This document shows positions 35,495 through 47,802 of a stretch of DNA of 51,773 nt, in pieces. Below the pieces are notes generated by a model. That model ran no database searches, was not told the DNA's origin, and worked only from the letters and a program-made list of their open reading frames with translations. Every line of letters starts with the position of its first letter. Within the stretch, counting starts at the first letter, position 1. The DNA comes from an uncultured Chlorobiaceae bacterium (GTDB lineage: Bacteria; Bacteroidota; Chlorobiia; Chlorobiales; Chlorobiaceae), in contig CAIPYV010000106.1 in assembly GCA_903869365.1 (NCBI GenBank), forward strand, positions 1-51,773. The letters are read 5' to 3'. The position numbers and the translations under genes were made by a program.

Positions 35495-35756
35495 AGAGAT
35501 TATCATCTTGTTTCAATGCATTCAATCATACCGTTACCTGCAGGACAGGTGCCTGTTACGGCCACAAAGTTACTCTTTTTTAAGGCTTGTTGCCAACTTA
35601 ATTTTATCACCTATCCGCTCAAGAGTGACACGATGCTTCAAGGCTTGGCAGAAATGGTTGATGGAGTATGTTCTTTTTAAAAAAGAATTATATTCATACA
35701 TAACGGTTAGAGTATCAAAGCCAGTCTATTTTTCCATTTAAAACAGGGAGACTGAT

Positions 35757-36014
35757 ATGAGTTGGGGGGTGGAAAATCAGCGACGCAGAGAAGGGGTTAT
35801 GGAACTGATGGAGATTTCAGCCAGAATCATGAAGAACAATCCCAACCATGTCAATGAAGTGCGTAAAAGCGCTACTGGTTGCTGGATGGAGCAGATGTAC
35901 GGTATGCTGCGCTGTGATTTCTGTGACCTATCGCCTGATTGCCCGATAAGGGAAGAACAGGAATGGCAGGAGTATCTGACAAAAAATAATATTGTTATTG
36001 AAAAAAAGTCTTAG
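35757..36014 (+). CDS. Small Cys-containing hypothetical protein
   Basis: 85 residues starting MSWGVENQRRREGVMELM, with a good Shine-Dalgarno (GGGAGA). Cysteines at about 42, 53, 56 and 62 (CDFCDLSPDC) suggest a bound metal ion or cluster. The N-terminal half is helical and charged. No family recognised. It lies alone between alaS and korA. Confidence 0.65.
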   Translation: MSWGVENQRRREGVMELMEISARIMKNNPNHVNEVRKSATGCWMEQMYGMLRCDFCDLSPDCPIREEQEWQEYLTKNNIVIEKKS

Positions 36015-36224
36015 CTGAAACAGTCGAAAACTTGTTTTAACCCTTCGCATCCTTTATATTTTCATTTAATGCAGAGGACTGTGGTGGTAGGCTCTTGTCT
36101 TCTACTTTACCCACCAATAATACATTTCACCAGATAACAGGCCAATGACTTCCGTGTCATGATGTTCATAGTCATGGGGATTTTATTGCTGTTTACTAAC
36201 TTTGAAAAGTAATTAACAGGGACA

Positions 36225-38111
36225 ATGACTGATACAAAAAAAACAACCCGACAGGTCAATGTAACATCAAAAACCAGCGTGTCCGTGCTTTTTGCAGGAG
36301 ACTCAGGTGACGGAATGCAGTTGACCGGTACACAGTTCGCCAATACCGTGGCAGTCCATGGAACCGAGCTGAATACATTCCCTAATTTTCCTTCAGAGAT
36401 AAGGGCCCCTGCAGGAACCATTGCAGGCGTATCAGGGTTTCAGCTTCAGTTCAGCAGCAAACCGGTCTATACGCCGGGCGCACGATTTGATGTCATGGTA
36501 GCGATGAACTCGGCCGCACTGAAAGCAAATCTGAAAGACCTGCACCGTGGCGGTATCATTATCGCCGGTACCGAAGGTTTCGATGAAAAGAATCTGAAGC
36601 TCGCCGGCTATCCCGAGGGAGCCAACCCTCTTGAGGACGGCACTCTTGCTAACTATATCGTCTTTCCTGTCCCTGTGTTACAGCTTACCCGTGAAGCACT
36701 CAGAGAGAGCGGACTCAGCAGCAAGGAGATCGACCGTTGTAAAAACATGTTTGTTTTAGGGCTGCTCTACTGGCTCTACACCCTTCCTCTTGAAGGAACC
36801 ATTGAGACATTGCAGGCAAAATTCCAGAAGAATATTCAGATGGCTGATGCGAACATCAAAGCGATGAAAGCAGGCTATTTCTTTGGTGATGAAACCGAAC
36901 TCTTTGCAAATCTTGGACGCTTCGATATTGCGCCACAAAAACAACACGGTACCTACCGCCGTGTTACCGGTAATGAGGCATGCGCTATCGCTCTGACAGC
37001 AGCAGCCAAAAAATCCGGTCTTGAACTCTTTCTTGGCTCATACCCCATCACGCCAGCAACAGAGGTACTTCAGACTCTTGCAAAAAAGAAAAAATATGGA
37101 GTCAAGACCTTTCAGGCTGAAGATGAAATCGCAGGGATCGTAAGCAGTATTGGTGCAGCTTATGGCGGTGCACTTGCCGCTACAAACACGTCCGGTCCTG
37201 GACTTGCGCTGAAAACTGAAGCACTCGGCCTTGCAGTCATCCTTGAAGTACCACTGGTTGTCATCAATGTTCAGCGTGGTGGCCCATCAACCGGTCTTCC
37301 AACCAAGCCGGAACAGTCTGATCTGTTCATGGCCTTGTACGGCCGGCATGGTGAAGCACCGCTTCCCGTTATCGCCGCACGCTCTCCCGTTGACTGCTTT
37401 TATACCACTTATGAAGCAGCAAGAATTGCCGTTGAACATATGACGCCCGTGATCTGTCTTTCAGACGGCTATCTCGCTCTGAGCTCAGAACCATGGAAAG
37501 TTGAAAGTCCTGATAATCTCGCAGAAATAAAACCACGTTTTCAGCCAGCAAGGAAACCGGAAGACCCTCCCTATCTGCCGTACAAACGTGATGACCGTCT
37601 GGTGCGTTCCTGGGCTATCCCGGGAACCAAAGGTCTCGAACACCGTATTGGCGGACTTGAAAAACAGAATGAGACAGGAAATGTATCGCATGATCCGGAA
37701 AATCATGAATTGATGACCAAGCTTCGTGCTGAGAAAATCGCACGAATTGCAGACAATATTCCGCTTCAGTCCATTGACAACGGACCACTGAAAGGAGATA
37801 TCCTTGTCCTTGGATGGGGTTCATCTTATGGAGCGATCAAAACCGCTGTTGAGGAGGCTCTGGAAGAGGGGCTCAGTGTCGCGCACGCTCACCTCCGTTA
37901 TATCCATCCATTCCCGAAAAACCTTGGAGAGATTCTCGGAAACTTTACAAAGGTGTTGATACCTGAGATGAACAGCGGACAGCTTATCCATATTATCCGT
38001 GATACCTTCCTGATAGCTCCTGTTGGGTACAGCAAGGTGCAAGGAGTACCGTTCAATGAAATGGAAATTCTGACTAAAATCACTGACCTTATCAAGGAGA
38101 TTCAATCATGA
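36225..38111 (+). CDS. korA: 2-oxoglutarate:ferredoxin oxidoreductase, fused gamma-alpha subunit
   Basis: With KorB, catalyses ferredoxin-dependent carboxylation of succinyl-CoA to 2-oxoglutarate, a defining step of the reductive TCA cycle, or the reverse oxidation. The N-terminal 190 residues are the gamma-type domain ([24 protein letters not shown]); the middle is the alpha domain with the YPITPATE segment near residue 270 and the [14 protein letters not shown] loop; the C-terminal part is the transketolase-like domain. 628 residues. Overlaps korB by 4 bp (ATGA), so the subunits are coupled. The preceding 210 bp contain no gene. Confidence 0.93.
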   Translation: MTDTKKTTRQVNVTSKTSVSVLFAGDSGDGMQLTGTQFANTVAVHGTELNTFPNFPSEIRAPAGTIAGVSGFQLQFSSKPVYTPGARFDVMVAMNSAALKANLKDLHRGGIIIAGTEGFDEKNLKLAGYPEGANPLEDGTLANYIVFPVPVLQLTREALRESGLSSKEIDRCKNMFVLGLLYWLYTLPLEGTIETLQAKFQKNIQMADANIKAMKAGYFFGDETELFANLGRFDIAPQKQHGTYRRVTGNEACAIALTAAAKKSGLELFLGSYPITPATEVLQTLAKKKKYGVKTFQAEDEIAGIVSSIGAAYGGALAATNTSGPGLALKTEALGLAVILEVPLVVINVQRGGPSTGLPTKPEQSDLFMALYGRHGEAPLPVIAARSPVDCFYTTYEAARIAVEHMTPVICLSDGYLALSSEPWKVESPDNLAEIKPRFQPARKPEDPPYLPYKRDDRLVRSWAIPGTKGLEHRIGGLEKQNETGNVSHDPENHELMTKLRAEKIARIADNIPLQSIDNGPLKGDILVLGWGSSYGAIKTAVEEALEEGLSVAHAHLRYIHPFPKNLGEILGNFTKVLIPEMNSGQLIHIIRDTFLIAPVGYSKVQGVPFNEMEILTKITDLIKEIQS

Positions 38112-39154
38112 CCGATAACGATACAACAATAAAAACTCCGCCTGTTCTTACAGCAAAGGATTTTGCTTCCGACCAGGAGGCAAAATGGTGCCCTGGTTGT
38201 GGTGATCATGCCGTACTGCAGCAATTGAAAAATGTTATGCCGGAACTCGGCGTTTCCCCGGAAAACATTGTGATTCTTTCCGGGATTGGCTGCTCGTCCC
38301 GACTCCCTTACTATATGGCCACCTATGGCGTTCACGGCATTCATGGCAGAGCCCTGCCAATGGCCACCGGGCTGAAAGTCTCACGTCCTGAACTGAATGT
38401 ATGGGTTGCAACGGGTGATGGCGATGCATTATCGATTGGCGGCAATCATTTCATTCATACCCTCAGAAGAAATCCAGACCTCAACGTCGTGCTCTTCAAC
38501 AATGAGATATACGGGCTCACTAAAGGTCAGTATTCACCAACATCAAAAATCGGCTTGAAGACGGTAACCTCGCCTTCAGGTGTTATCGACCACCCATTCA
38601 ATACAGCAGCACTGACGATCGGCTCGGGAGGTTCATTCTTTGCTCGGGCTTTTGACCGCGACGGCAAATATTTGAGATCTATACTGAAACGTGCTGCACT
38701 GCATAGGGGAACATCACTGGTGGAGATTTACCAGAACTGCCCCATATTCAACAACGCAGCCTTCGAAGCATTTGCTTCTCCTGACAATAAAGCCAATCAC
38801 ACAGTCTATCTTGAACAGGATAAACCGCTTATTTTTGGAAAAGAGAAAAACAAGGGAATCAGACTTGATGGATTTACGCCGGTTGTTGTCGATCTGGACA
38901 AAGATGATCTCTCACCCTCTGACCTATGGGTTCACAATGAGACTGACATCAACAAGGCATCCATTCTTGCGCGCTTTGCTGATGATAAGGCTCTAGCGGA
39001 ACATATTCTCCCAAGACCTTTTGGCGTCTTCTTCGCGGAGGAAAGGGTAACGTACGAAGATGCCCTGACCGCCCAGATCCGTGAAGCCCAGAAAAATGGA
39101 TGCGCAACCCTTGAAGACTTGCTCAAAGGAGAAAGTTCTTACGTCATTAAATAA
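38108..39154 (+). CDS. korB: 2-oxoglutarate:ferredoxin oxidoreductase, beta subunit
   Basis: TPP- and Fe-S-binding subunit. CPGCGDH (Cys28, Cys31) supplies Fe-S ligands; [12 protein letters not shown] binds Mg-thiamine diphosphate, with the usual N-x-Y-G-L-T-x-G-Q following ([10 protein letters not shown]). 348 residues, typical. Start overlaps the korA stop. Followed by a bidirectional terminator shared with accA. In green sulfur bacteria this enzyme works with low-potential ferredoxins such as those encoded in the window (inference for pairing). Confidence 0.95.
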   Translation: MTDNDTTIKTPPVLTAKDFASDQEAKWCPGCGDHAVLQQLKNVMPELGVSPENIVILSGIGCSSRLPYYMATYGVHGIHGRALPMATGLKVSRPELNVWVATGDGDALSIGGNHFIHTLRRNPDLNVVLFNNEIYGLTKGQYSPTSKIGLKTVTSPSGVIDHPFNTAALTIGSGGSFFARAFDRDGKYLRSILKRAALHRGTSLVEIYQNCPIFNNAAFEAFASPDNKANHTVYLEQDKPLIFGKEKNKGIRLDGFTPVVVDLDKDDLSPSDLWVHNETDINKASILARFADDKALAEHILPRPFGVFFAEERVTYEDALTAQIREAQKNGCATLEDLLKGESSYVIK

Positions 39155-39174
39155 TTCAAAAAGAGATTGGTAAT

Positions 39175-39206
39175 AAAAAAAGCCTGCCTACAAGCCGGCT
39201 TTTTTT
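39175..39206. terminator. Bidirectional terminator, korB/accA
   Basis: An A-run plus GCCTGC pairs with GCCGGC plus a T-run around loop CTACAA, with one internal mismatch. It sits 20 bp after the korB stop and touches the accA stop codon on the other strand. Confidence 0.88.
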
Positions 39207-40212
39207 ATACCTCTTCTTTCCAGACTCCCATAGACGAAAACTTTTCTATCCGATCATGAACCAGTTCACCCGGATCCCTTGGCAGAAGCGCTTTCAGCTC
39301 CTCGATCAATATATTCTTCAGGGTAGCGGCCATGGCATCAGGGTCAGTGTGAGCACCTCCAAGCGGTTCAGGAATAATCCTGTCGATGATCCCCTGGGCA
39401 AGAAGATCCTCTGCCGTAAGTTGCAGCGCCTCAGCCGCCTGTTCTTTATAATTCCAGCTTCTCCAGAGGATTGAAGAACAGCTTTCAGGAGAAATCACAG
39501 AATACCAGCTGTTTTCAGCCATAATAATCCGGTCACCTACACCGAGGCCAATGGCGCCTCCACTTGCACCTTCACCAATAATCACACAGATAACCGGAAC
39601 AGTCAACTTTGCCATTTCAAACAAATTCCGTGCAATTGCCTCCGCCTGCCCCCGTTCCTCAGCTTCTATTCCAGGAAATGCACCCGGAGTATCAATCAGA
39701 GTAATGACCGGTTTACGAAATTTCTCAGCAAGCTTCATTAAACGAAGCGCCTTGCGATATCCTTCAGGCTGTGCCATACCAAAATTCCGGTAAAGATTGG
39801 ATTTGGTATCACGTCCTTTCTGGTGACCAATGATCATAACGGATTGGGAAAAATCTGACGAACTCTCTTCAATGCGGGCAAAACCACCGACAATGGCTTT
39901 ATCATCACTGAAATGCCGGTCGCCCGCCAGTTCGACAAACTCTTTGGTCATCATATAGATGTAATCCAGCGTAAACGGCCTCTCTGGATGGCGTGCGAGC
40001 TGTACCTTCTGCCAGCGGGTAAGATTTTTGTAGATCGAACGACGAAGCGCATCAACTTTCAACTCAAGCGTCTCGATATCATGCTTGAGCAACTCACTTT
40101 CAGAAGACACCTGTTCTCTCGTAATGCTCCGAAGGCACTGACGCATTTCATTGAGTTTGGCTTCAAGCTCAAAGAGTGGCTTTTCAAAATCAAGGACAAC
40201 TTTCTTGGCCAT
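39205..40212 (-). CDS. accA: Acetyl-CoA carboxylase carboxyltransferase subunit alpha
   Basis: With AccD, transfers the carboxyl group from carboxybiotin to acetyl-CoA, making malonyl-CoA. 335 residues. An N-terminal coiled-coil ([12 protein letters not shown]) precedes the crotonase-like domain with [19 protein letters not shown] and the oxyanion [10 protein letters not shown]. accD is not adjacent. An HU gene lies 40 bp upstream on the same strand. Confidence 0.95.
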   Translation of the reverse strand: MAKKVVLDFEKPLFELEAKLNEMRQCLRSITREQVSSESELLKHDIETLELKVDALRRSIYKNLTRWQKVQLARHPERPFTLDYIYMMTKEFVELAGDRHFSDDKAIVGGFARIEESSSDFSQSVMIIGHQKGRDTKSNLYRNFGMAQPEGYRKALRLMKLAEKFRKPVITLIDTPGAFPGIEAEERGQAEAIARNLFEMAKLTVPVICVIIGEGASGGAIGLGVGDRIIMAENSWYSVISPESCSSILWRSWNYKEQAAEALQLTAEDLLAQGIIDRIIPEPLGGAHTDPDAMAATLKNILIEELKALLPRDPGELVHDRIEKFSSMGVWKEEV

Positions 40213-40252
40213 AGTGTGGAATATAAATGATAAAAAAAAAGTCCACCAGGCA

Positions 40253-40528
40253 TCAACCGCCGACCTCTTCCTTTAATGCCTTTCCTGGCTTGAACTTAAC
40301 AACTTTTTTTGCTGAAATGGTAATTGCTTCACCTGTCTGAGGATTCCGTCCCTGTCTTTCCGCCCTGTCACCAGTGGTGAACGTACCAAAACCGACAAGT
40401 GTGACATCATCCCCAGCCTTCAGTGATGCTGTTATTACATTGATAAAGGCATTTACAGCACGTTCGGCATCCACTTTTGTCAGTTTTGCCTGTTCAGCGA
40501 TTTTTTCTACGAGTTCAGCTTTTGACAT
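40253..40528 (-). CDS. hup: HU-type DNA-binding protein
   Basis: 91-residue nucleoid protein with the HU/IHF arm [12 protein letters not shown] and the usual N-terminal dimerisation helices ([15 protein letters not shown]). Bends and compacts DNA as a dimer. Same strand as accA, 40 bp upstream; may be cotranscribed. The 209-bp gap to efp is AT-rich and presumably holds divergent promoters. Confidence 0.95.
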   Translation of the reverse strand: MSKAELVEKIAEQAKLTKVDAERAVNAFINVITASLKAGDDVTLVGFGTFTTGDRAERQGRNPQTGEAITISAKKVVKFKPGKALKEEVGG

Positions 40529-40737
40529 AAGGCATGTTTGATATTGTTGAAGTAAAACAAAAAAAATTTCACTGTTTCTTATTTAATGAATTTAAACAGT
40601 GATTTACAAACATCCAATGGCTTTTTAGTATTATCGTGATTTGCTCGTTCTGGCGATTTGTATTGGTTCCGCACTGTGTTATATTTAGGTTCGTTTGATA
40701 GTACAACAAACCGCACAAGACAAATTTTTTCCTGTTT

Positions 40738-41304
40738 ATGATTTCTATCAGTAATGTTTCAAAAGGTTCAATTATCCGTTTCAAAGGAGAACCACATAGT
40801 GTTGAGAGCCTTATTCACCGTACTCCTGGAAATCTGAGGGCGTTTTACCAGGCAAACATGAGGAACCTGAAATCCGGCAGAAATGTAGAGTACCGATTCA
40901 GTGCTACAGAATCAGTGGATGTTATTGTAACAGAGAGAAAACAGTATCAATATCTTTATCGAGACGGCAGTGATTTTGTCATGATGGACAACGATACCTT
41001 TGACCAGATCAATGTTCCTGAAGTAGCAATCGGATCTGCATCCCGTTTCGTCAAAGATGGCATCATTGTCACTATTGTATTTTCTGATGACGCCTCTATT
41101 CTTAGCGTTGAACTCCCCACATTTGTCGAGGTTGAGGTCATTGAAACAAGTCCGGCATTAAAGGATGACAGGGCAACAAGCGGAACAAAACCGGCAGTCG
41201 TTGAAACTGGCACAGAAGTCAACGTCCCGATGTTTATCCAGACAGGAAGCATTATTCGTGTTGACACCCGTACAGGAGAGTATATTGAAAGAGTTAAAAA
41301 GTAG
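40738..41304 (+). CDS. efp: Elongation factor P
   Basis: 188-residue three-domain KOW/OB protein that stimulates peptide bond formation at polyproline. The tip loop reads RTPGNLRAF: Pro30-Gly31-Asn32, where E. coli has PGKGQ with modified Lys34. This EF-P therefore has no Lys or Arg at the modification site. The C-terminal [20 protein letters not shown] is the standard EF-P C-domain. accB and accC follow, the usual efp-accB-accC order. Unmodified or differently activated EF-P is likely (inference). Confidence 0.95.
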   Translation: MISISNVSKGSIIRFKGEPHSVESLIHRTPGNLRAFYQANMRNLKSGRNVEYRFSATESVDVIVTERKQYQYLYRDGSDFVMMDNDTFDQINVPEVAIGSASRFVKDGIIVTIVFSDDASILSVELPTFVEVEVIETSPALKDDRATSGTKPAVVETGTEVNVPMFIQTGSIIRVDTRTGEYIERVKK

Positions 41305-41359
41305 TATTTTTTTTTTGTGATGGATCAGGTTGCGTGTTTTAAACTTAAGTAACATTATT

Positions 41360-41821
41360 ATGAACTTTAACGAAATCAAGCAGCTTATCGACATTGTCGA
41401 TAACTCAGATCTTCAGGAAACAATCATCGAACAGGGTGACTTTAAAATTATTATGAGGCGGGCTCCCTCAGCAACAGGAACTCTGCAGCCGAATGTTCTA
41501 CCGTCTGCAGAACCTTTGTTGCAAGCCGCTCCCCAGGCTTTACCTCCTGTTCCTGTGGTTCAAAAAGAGGAGCCTGCATGGGGCTTGATCGAATCACGCT
41601 CACCAATTGTCGGGACGTTCTACCAGTCATCATCCCCTGACTCTCCACCCTTTGTTGCCATCAATGACACCATAAAAAAGGGGGATGTTCTCTGTATTAT
41701 CGAAGCCATGAAGCTTATGAACGAAATTGAAGCAGAGGTTTCGGGCACTATTGTTGAGATTCTTGTTGAAAACGGACAGGCTGTAGAGTATGATCAACCA
41801 CTCTTCAGGATTAAACCATAA
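41360..41821 (+). CDS. accB: Biotin carboxyl carrier protein of acetyl-CoA carboxylase
   Basis: 153 residues from [11 protein letters not shown], the conserved start; an ATG 30 bp upstream adds a doubtful leader. The biotin domain has EAMKLM with biotinylated Lys118. A Pro/Ala-rich linker (about 40-75) separates it from the N-terminal helix. Carries CO2 as carboxybiotin between AccC and AccA/AccD. Lies 55 bp after efp and 19 bp before the likely accC start. Confidence 0.95.
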   Translation: MNFNEIKQLIDIVDNSDLQETIIEQGDFKIIMRRAPSATGTLQPNVLPSAEPLLQAAPQALPPVPVVQKEEPAWGLIESRSPIVGTFYQSSSPDSPPFVAINDTIKKGDVLCIIEAMKLMNEIEAEVSGTIVEILVENGQAVEYDQPLFRIKP

Positions 41822-41840
41822 ACATTCATCAGAGAAAACC

Positions 41841-43184
41841 TTGTTCAATAAAATACTTGTTGCAAATCGCGGCGAAATTGCCTTGCGTATTATGCAGACC
41901 TGCCGCGAAATGGGAATCAGTACTGTTGCAGTTTATTCTACAGTTGATGCTGAATCAATGCATGTCAAATACGCCGATGAAGCTGTCTGTATAGGACCAG
42001 CTTTATCAAGAGAGAGTTATCTTAACATTCCACGTATCATTGCTGCTGCTGAAGTAACGAATGCTGATGCCATTCATCCCGGCTATGGTTTTCTGGCTGA
42101 AAATGCAGATTTTGCTGAAGTATGTGCCTCTGTCAATATCAAGTTTATCGGCCCTACAGCCACAATGATCAACCAGATGGGCGATAAAAACACAGCAAAA
42201 TCAACGATGATCTTTGCTGGAGTTCCTGTCGTTCCAGGTAGCCCCGGTCTGGTTACCGATCTTCAGCAAGCTATCGAAACAGCTCAAAGAACCGGTTACC
42301 CTGTTATTATCAAGCCAACTGCCGGTGGCGGAGGAAAGGGAATGCGGGTCGTTACAGAAGATAGCCAGATGGAAAAAGCCTTGAACACAGCTCGCAGCGA
42401 AGCCGAGCAATCTTTCGGCAACAGTGGTGTCTATATCGAGAAGTATCTTGAAAATCCTCGCCACGTTGAGATCCAGATTTTATCAGATCAGCATGGAAAC
42501 ACTATTCATCTCGGAGAACGTGACTGTACTGTCCAGAGAAGACATCAGAAACTGATTGAGGAAACTCCTTCGCCGGTTGTTGATGAGGCACTCAGGAAAA
42601 AAATGGGTGATGCCGCTGTAGCCGCAGCACGGGCAATCAACTATGAAGGAGCAGGAACTATTGAGTTTCTGCTCGACAAGCACAAAGATTTCTACTTCAT
42701 GGAGATGAATACCCGTATTCAGGTGGAACATCCGGTTACTGAAGAACGCTATGATGTTGATCTCGTCAAAGAACAGATTCTCATCGCAGCTGGTGAATCA
42801 ATTGAAGGCCGAAACTTTATTCCAAAAGGCCACTCGATTGAATGCCGAATTAATGCTGAGGACCCAGAGCACTCGTTCCGTCCTTCACCTGGACAGCTTC
42901 AGGTTTTCCATACCCCTGGTGGTCACGGCGTAAGGGTTGACTCGCATGCTTATGCCAGCTATGTTGTCCCATCGAACTACGACTCCATGATTGCAAAACT
43001 TATCGTTACAGCCCACTCAAGAGATGAGGCTATTGCAAGAATGTCACGCGCCCTCGATGAATTTATTGTCGTCGGGATAAAAACCACTATTCCTTTCCAC
43101 AAACAGGTCATGCATTCTTCTGTTTTTCAAAGCGGGGATTTCGATACGAGTTTTCTCGAATCCTTCAGGTATGAAAAAAAGTAA
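41841..43184 (+). CDS. accC: Biotin carboxylase of acetyl-CoA carboxylase
   Basis: ATP-grasp enzyme that carboxylates biotin on AccB. Starts at TTG 41841 giving [16 protein letters not shown], the family N-terminus; an in-frame ATG at 41790 overlapping accB would add 17 residues without family support. ATP-grasp Gly-rich loop GGGGKGMR at about 166-173, catalytic segment [15 protein letters not shown], and the C-terminal [10 protein letters not shown] region. About 447 residues. Ends at a strong terminator shared with rpoC. accA is encoded 2.5 kb away on the other strand. Confidence 0.93.
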   Translation: MFNKILVANRGEIALRIMQTCREMGISTVAVYSTVDAESMHVKYADEAVCIGPALSRESYLNIPRIIAAAEVTNADAIHPGYGFLAENADFAEVCASVNIKFIGPTATMINQMGDKNTAKSTMIFAGVPVVPGSPGLVTDLQQAIETAQRTGYPVIIKPTAGGGGKGMRVVTEDSQMEKALNTARSEAEQSFGNSGVYIEKYLENPRHVEIQILSDQHGNTIHLGERDCTVQRRHQKLIEETPSPVVDEALRKKMGDAAVAAARAINYEGAGTIEFLLDKHKDFYFMEMNTRIQVEHPVTEERYDVDLVKEQILIAAGESIEGRNFIPKGHSIECRINAEDPEHSFRPSPGQLQVFHTPGGHGVRVDSHAYASYVVPSNYDSMIAKLIVTAHSRDEAIARMSRALDEFIVVGIKTTIPFHKQVMHSSVFQSGDFDTSFLESFRYEKK

Positions 43185-43186
43185 AC

Positions 43187-43222
43187 AAAAAAAAAGGGAG
43201 ATTTTCATCTCCCTTTTTTTTT
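43187..43222. terminator. Bidirectional terminator, accC/rpoC
   Basis: A-run plus GGGAGAT, loop TTTC, ATCTCCC plus T-run: perfect stem, 3 bp after the accC stop and 22 bp before the rpoC stop on the other strand. Confidence 0.93.
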
Positions 43223-43244
43223 GTGTCATCTGTATGATGAAGCA

Positions 43245-46200
43245 CTATCGTTCATTAGCAAAACCCTCTCTCGTCGGAACCTCTTCAGCCTTGTTCTCAC
43301 TATCAGCAACGGAGTCCTGACCCTCACCCGTCAGTTTTATGGTTTTGTATCTCTTCAATCCCGTTCCTGCAGGAATCAGTTTTCCGACAATAACATTTTC
43401 TTTCAAACCGGCAAGATAGTCAACCTTTCCAGCAACAGCAGCATCGGTCAGCACCTTGGTGGTTTCCTGGAATGATGCTGCAGAGATAACACTCTCAGTC
43501 TGAAGGGCTGCACTGGTAATACCAAGAAGCACAGGATGAGAGGTTGCCTGCAGAGCTGGCTCGAAAGCAATCATATTTTTACTGTTCTTGCGCAACTCAC
43601 GATTCAGTTTAGTAATATCACGCAATTTGTGAAGTTGACTATCCTGAATCCTGGCCGGAGCATCGCCTTTTTCAGTTATACGTACCTTTTCAGCAATACT
43701 GTTGTTAGACTCAACAAAGGCACTTCGATCAATCAGATCACCAGGCAAAAGATTGGTATCACCAGATTCTTCAACCCGAACTTTCTGAAGCATCTGACGC
43801 ACAATAACCTCTAGATGCTTGTCGTTGATCTCAACACCTGCATTGATCTGGTACACTTTCTGAATTTCGTTTACAAGGTACTGCTGCACTGCATTAGGAC
43901 CCTGAATACGCAGAATATCCTGTGGCGAGACAGCTCCATCAGTCAACGGATCACCTGCCTTGACTTCATCACCTTCATTGGCAAGCACATGCTTACCAAC
44001 CTGAACGTAATAAACCTTTTCTTCGCCAAAATCATTTTTAACCTTGATCTCTTTACTGCTTCTGCGCTGCGAACCAAAACTGACATAACCATCAATTTCA
44101 GTGACAATTGCAGGATCCGAAGGAATACGAGCTTCAAAAAGTTCGGTAACCTTTGGCAGACCCGCTGTAATATCGCCGCCGACACGATCAAGATTTCTTG
44201 GAACCTTGGCAATGATATCGCCTGGAGCGATCCGCTGACCATCCTCAACATAAAGATTTGTCTTGATCGGTACAGGATAGGTTTTTCTGACCTCACCGTT
44301 TGCATCAATAATCACCAGCCTAGGCTCTCTTGTTTCAGAAGCTCTCAGCTTGGAACGCCAGTTGATAATGGTGTGCTGGGAAAAACCGGTCTGCGGATCA
44401 ACCTCTTCCTTATAGGTAACACCTTTTTCGATATCAGCAAATTTAATGAAACCAGGCATCTCAGCAATAATCTGCGTACTGTTTGGTTCGCTACTGAACA
44501 TCATCTGATCTTTTTTAATCAGGTCGCCATGTTTGCAGTTAAGATGAGCACCATGCGGCACAATATATCGCTTCAGAATCTTGCCGGAATCAGGATCGGC
44601 AATATTGATTTTTCCGTTTTTCTGAATAACGATAATCCGATGATCCTCGACCCCATCCTCATTAATAGCCGTATGCTCAACCGACTTGATATCCTCAAAC
44701 TGAATCTGGCCATCATAGAATGCCTTGGTCTCAGTTTCAGTAATACCACCCTGAGCGGTACCACCCTGGTGAAAGGTACGAAGCGTCAGCTGCGTTCCAG
44801 GTTCACCAATCGACTGGGCAGCAATAACACCAACTGCTTCTCCGATTTCAACCAGCTCATGAACCGAAAGGTTTGTTCCATAACATTTTGAACAAATACC
44901 AATTTTTGACTCACAAGTCAGCACCGAACGGATTTCAGCCTCCTCAACACCTGCAGTCTCCTGAATAAGCTCAGCAAGTTCTTCTGTAATGATCTCACCA
45001 GAGCTGACAATAACCTTGTTGTTCAGGGTATCGTAAATATCGCGGGCCGCAACACGCCCTTTGATTTTTTCACGAAACTTGATCTGGCCGCTTGTCTCTT
45101 CCTCAATATTGCGGTGAACATAAAGACCACGCGTTGTGCCGCAGTCATCAATGGTGACAATGACATCCTGAGCAACATCGTGGAGTCGTCTGGTCAGATA
45201 ACCAGCATCAGCTGTTTTCAGTGATGTATCAGAAAGACCTTTTCGAGCACCGTGTGTTGAAATGAAATACTCAAGAACGGTAAGCCCCTCTTTAAGATTC
45301 GAAATAATCGGGTTTTCAATAATTTCACCTGGCTGACCCGACATGGACTTCTGTGGACGGGCAATAAGACCTCTCATACCGGTCAACTGACGAACCTGCT
45401 CCCTGGAACCACGGGCTCCGGAATCAAGCATCATATAGAGTGGATTAAAGCCGTCACGATCTTTTTTCAATTTCTGATAGGACTCTTCAGCGACAATGTT
45501 CGATGTTTTCTGCCAGACATCAACGATCTGATTGTAACGTTCATTGTCGGTCAACGTTCCGCGATTGTACTCTTTGACAACCTTTGTACTCTCACGTTGA
45601 GCATTTTTAATATGCTTGACCTTTGTTTCTGGGACAATTGCATCAGAAAGACCAACCGAAAGACCGCCTTTCATGGCATAGTGGAATCCGACCTCCTTGA
45701 TATTGTCAAGAAATTTAGCGGTCTCAACATTGCCGACCTCACTACTCAGGCGCCCGATAAGTTCCTTTGCAACTTTCTTGTCAATAACGCGGTTGATAAA
45801 CCCGATCTCGTGGGGGACATTCTGGTTAAAAATCACCCTGCCAACCGTAGTAAGCAGTATCGACTTCTTTTCAAGCTGTGATTTCAGCCAGAGAGATTTT
45901 TCGGAATTTGGCTCTACAATGGTATCAAGGACACGCAGCGGATCAAATTTTTGATCGATCTCACCACAATACTGTACAAATATCTGTGCATGAAGCCCTA
46001 CACGCTGTTCATTGAACGCTATAAGAACATCTTCAGGGCTGTAGAATATCTGCCCCTCACCAATATCACCAACACGTGACTTGGTCAGAAAATACATACC
46101 GAGAACCATGTCCTGTGAAGGAACGGTGACCGGTTTACCTGACTGAGGCAGAATAAGGTTATGAGAGGAAAGCATAAGCAAAGATGCCTCGAGCTGCGCT

Positions 46201-47747
46201 TCCTGTGAGAGTGGTATATGAACAGCCATCTGGTCACCATCAAAGTCGGCATTGAACGCCGTACAGACCAGCGGATGAATCTGAATAGCCTTGCCCTCTA
46301 TCAGTACCGGCTGGAAAGCCTGAATACCAAGACGGTGAAGAGTCGGAGCCCTGTTGAGCATAACCGGTCTTCCATCAATGACTTTTTCAAGCACATCCCA
46401 GACAATCGGATCTTTTCTATCAATAAGTTTCTTTGCTGATTTCACCGATTTGGCAATACCGCGATCAACAAGACGGCGTATCACAAAAGGCTGAAAGAGC
46501 TCGATAGCCATGCTTTTCGGCAGACCGCACTCATGAAGCTTCAACTCAGGTCCGACAACGATAACCGAGCGGCCTGAGTAGTCAACTCTCTTGCCAAGCA
46601 GGTTCTGGCGAAACCGCCCCTGCTTTCCTTTAAGTGAATCAGAAAGCGATTTTAACGGCCTGTTTGACTCACCTGTTTTCACAGCGTTTGCCTTACGGGA
46701 ATTGTCGAACAAGGCATCCACTGCTTCCTGCAGCATTCTCTTTTCGTTACGCAGAATGACTTCAGGGGCCCGAATATCGATAAGTTTTTTCAGCCGGTTG
46801 TTCCTGATGATAACCCTGCGATAGAGATCATTAAGATCGGATGTAGCAAACCTGCCGCCTTCAAGTGGAACAAGTGGACGAAGTTCAGGAGGAATAACCG
46901 GAACTACTTCCATTACCATATACTCTGGTTTATTGCCTTCATAGACATAAGGCTCGGGAAGCTCGTCCTCCGGAAACAGCCCGAGAGGTTTTTTCCGGGT
47001 TTTTTTATGCGGTTCATAGCTTTTTCTGAACGCCTCGACCACTTTCAGTCTTTTAAGTGCATCAGCTCTTTTCTGTTCGGAATTGCTCTCCTTGAGCACT
47101 TTGCGCAAATGGATCGCAGATGAATCGAGATCAATATTCTTAAGCAGCATGTGAATAGCTTCGCCTCCCATTTTGGCAACAAACTTGTCAGGATCTGAAT
47201 CTTCAAGATCCTGATTATCCTCATACTCCGTAATAATCTGGAAATACTGTTCTTCCGTCAGACGGTCAAGTTTCTTGATACCCTGTTTCGCACCAGGTTC
47301 ACCGGGATTGATGACAACATAGACTTCATAATAGATAATCCTTTCAAGCTCCTTTGTCGAAAGATCAAGCAATGCCCCGATCTTGCTTGGTACTGAGCGG
47401 AAGAACCAGGTATGCACGACGGGAACAGCCAGGGAGATATGCCCCATACGTTCCCTGCGGACACTCTTGGTTGTAACTTCGACTCCACATCGATCGCAGA
47501 TTATCCCTTTATAGCGTACGCGCTTATATTTACCGCAGTAACACTCCCAGTCCTTGGTAGGACCGAATATTTTTTCGCACATCAACCCATCACGCTCAGG
47601 CTTGAAGGTGCGATAATTTATTGTCTCTGGTTTCAGTACCTCTCCCCTTGAATGAGCAAGAATGCTTTCGGGTGACGCAATACTGAACTTTATCCTTGAA
47701 AAATCACCTTTCAAAGGCGAAGCTCCCTGTGAAAAAATCATAGTCAA
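43245..47747 (-). CDS. rpoC: DNA-directed RNA polymerase subunit beta'
   Basis: 1500 residues. Catalytic Mg-binding [12 protein letters not shown] near residue 490, N-terminal zinc site [13 protein letters not shown] then CDRCG, and the second zinc set CGTTRG and [13 protein letters not shown]. Bridge-helix and trigger-loop regions are present ([16 protein letters not shown]). The size is normal for the Bacteroidetes/Chlorobi form. It follows rpoB by 55 bp on the same strand as in nearly all bacteria. A second in-frame ATG two codons on is possible. Confidence 0.97.
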   Translation of the reverse strand: MTMIFSQGASPLKGDFSRIKFSIASPESILAHSRGEVLKPETINYRTFKPERDGLMCEKIFGPTKDWECYCGKYKRVRYKGIICDRCGVEVTTKSVRRERMGHISLAVPVVHTWFFRSVPSKIGALLDLSTKELERIIYYEVYVVINPGEPGAKQGIKKLDRLTEEQYFQIITEYEDNQDLEDSDPDKFVAKMGGEAIHMLLKNIDLDSSAIHLRKVLKESNSEQKRADALKRLKVVEAFRKSYEPHKKTRKKPLGLFPEDELPEPYVYEGNKPEYMVMEVVPVIPPELRPLVPLEGGRFATSDLNDLYRRVIIRNNRLKKLIDIRAPEVILRNEKRMLQEAVDALFDNSRKANAVKTGESNRPLKSLSDSLKGKQGRFRQNLLGKRVDYSGRSVIVVGPELKLHECGLPKSMAIELFQPFVIRRLVDRGIAKSVKSAKKLIDRKDPIVWDVLEKVIDGRPVMLNRAPTLHRLGIQAFQPVLIEGKAIQIHPLVCTAFNADFDGDQMAVHIPLSQEAQLEASLLMLSSHNLILPQSGKPVTVPSQDMVLGMYFLTKSRVGDIGEGQIFYSPEDVLIAFNEQRVGLHAQIFVQYCGEIDQKFDPLRVLDTIVEPNSEKSLWLKSQLEKKSILLTTVGRVIFNQNVPHEIGFINRVIDKKVAKELIGRLSSEVGNVETAKFLDNIKEVGFHYAMKGGLSVGLSDAIVPETKVKHIKNAQRESTKVVKEYNRGTLTDNERYNQIVDVWQKTSNIVAEESYQKLKKDRDGFNPLYMMLDSGARGSREQVRQLTGMRGLIARPQKSMSGQPGEIIENPIISNLKEGLTVLEYFISTHGARKGLSDTSLKTADAGYLTRRLHDVAQDVIVTIDDCGTTRGLYVHRNIEEETSGQIKFREKIKGRVAARDIYDTLNNKVIVSSGEIITEELAELIQETAGVEEAEIRSVLTCESKIGICSKCYGTNLSVHELVEIGEAVGVIAAQSIGEPGTQLTLRTFHQGGTAQGGITETETKAFYDGQIQFEDIKSVEHTAINEDGVEDHRIIVIQKNGKINIADPDSGKILKRYIVPHGAHLNCKHGDLIKKDQMMFSSEPNSTQIIAEMPGFIKFADIEKGVTYKEEVDPQTGFSQHTIINWRSKLRASETREPRLVIIDANGEVRKTYPVPIKTNLYVEDGQRIAPGDIIAKVPRNLDRVGGDITAGLPKVTELFEARIPSDPAIVTEIDGYVSFGSQRRSSKEIKVKNDFGEEKVYYVQVGKHVLANEGDEVKAGDPLTDGAVSPQDILRIQGPNAVQQYLVNEIQKVYQINAGVEINDKHLEVIVRQMLQKVRVEESGDTNLLPGDLIDRSAFVESNNSIAEKVRITEKGDAPARIQDSQLHKLRDITKLNRELRKNSKNMIAFEPALQATSHPVLLGITSAALQTESVISAASFQETTKVLTDAAVAGKVDYLAGLKENVIVGKLIPAGTGLKRYKTIKLTGEGQDSVADSENKAEEVPTREGFANER

Positions 47748-47802
47748 TTCCTCTGTTTAAACGACTCTGTTTAATGTCCGTTAATGATGTACACGAGAAT
47801 TA

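Noticed and set aside
43815-44891. 358-codon open frame antisense to rpoC
   Set aside because: It lies wholly within the strongly supported rpoC gene; the peptide has no family motif and its composition mirrors the complementary strand.
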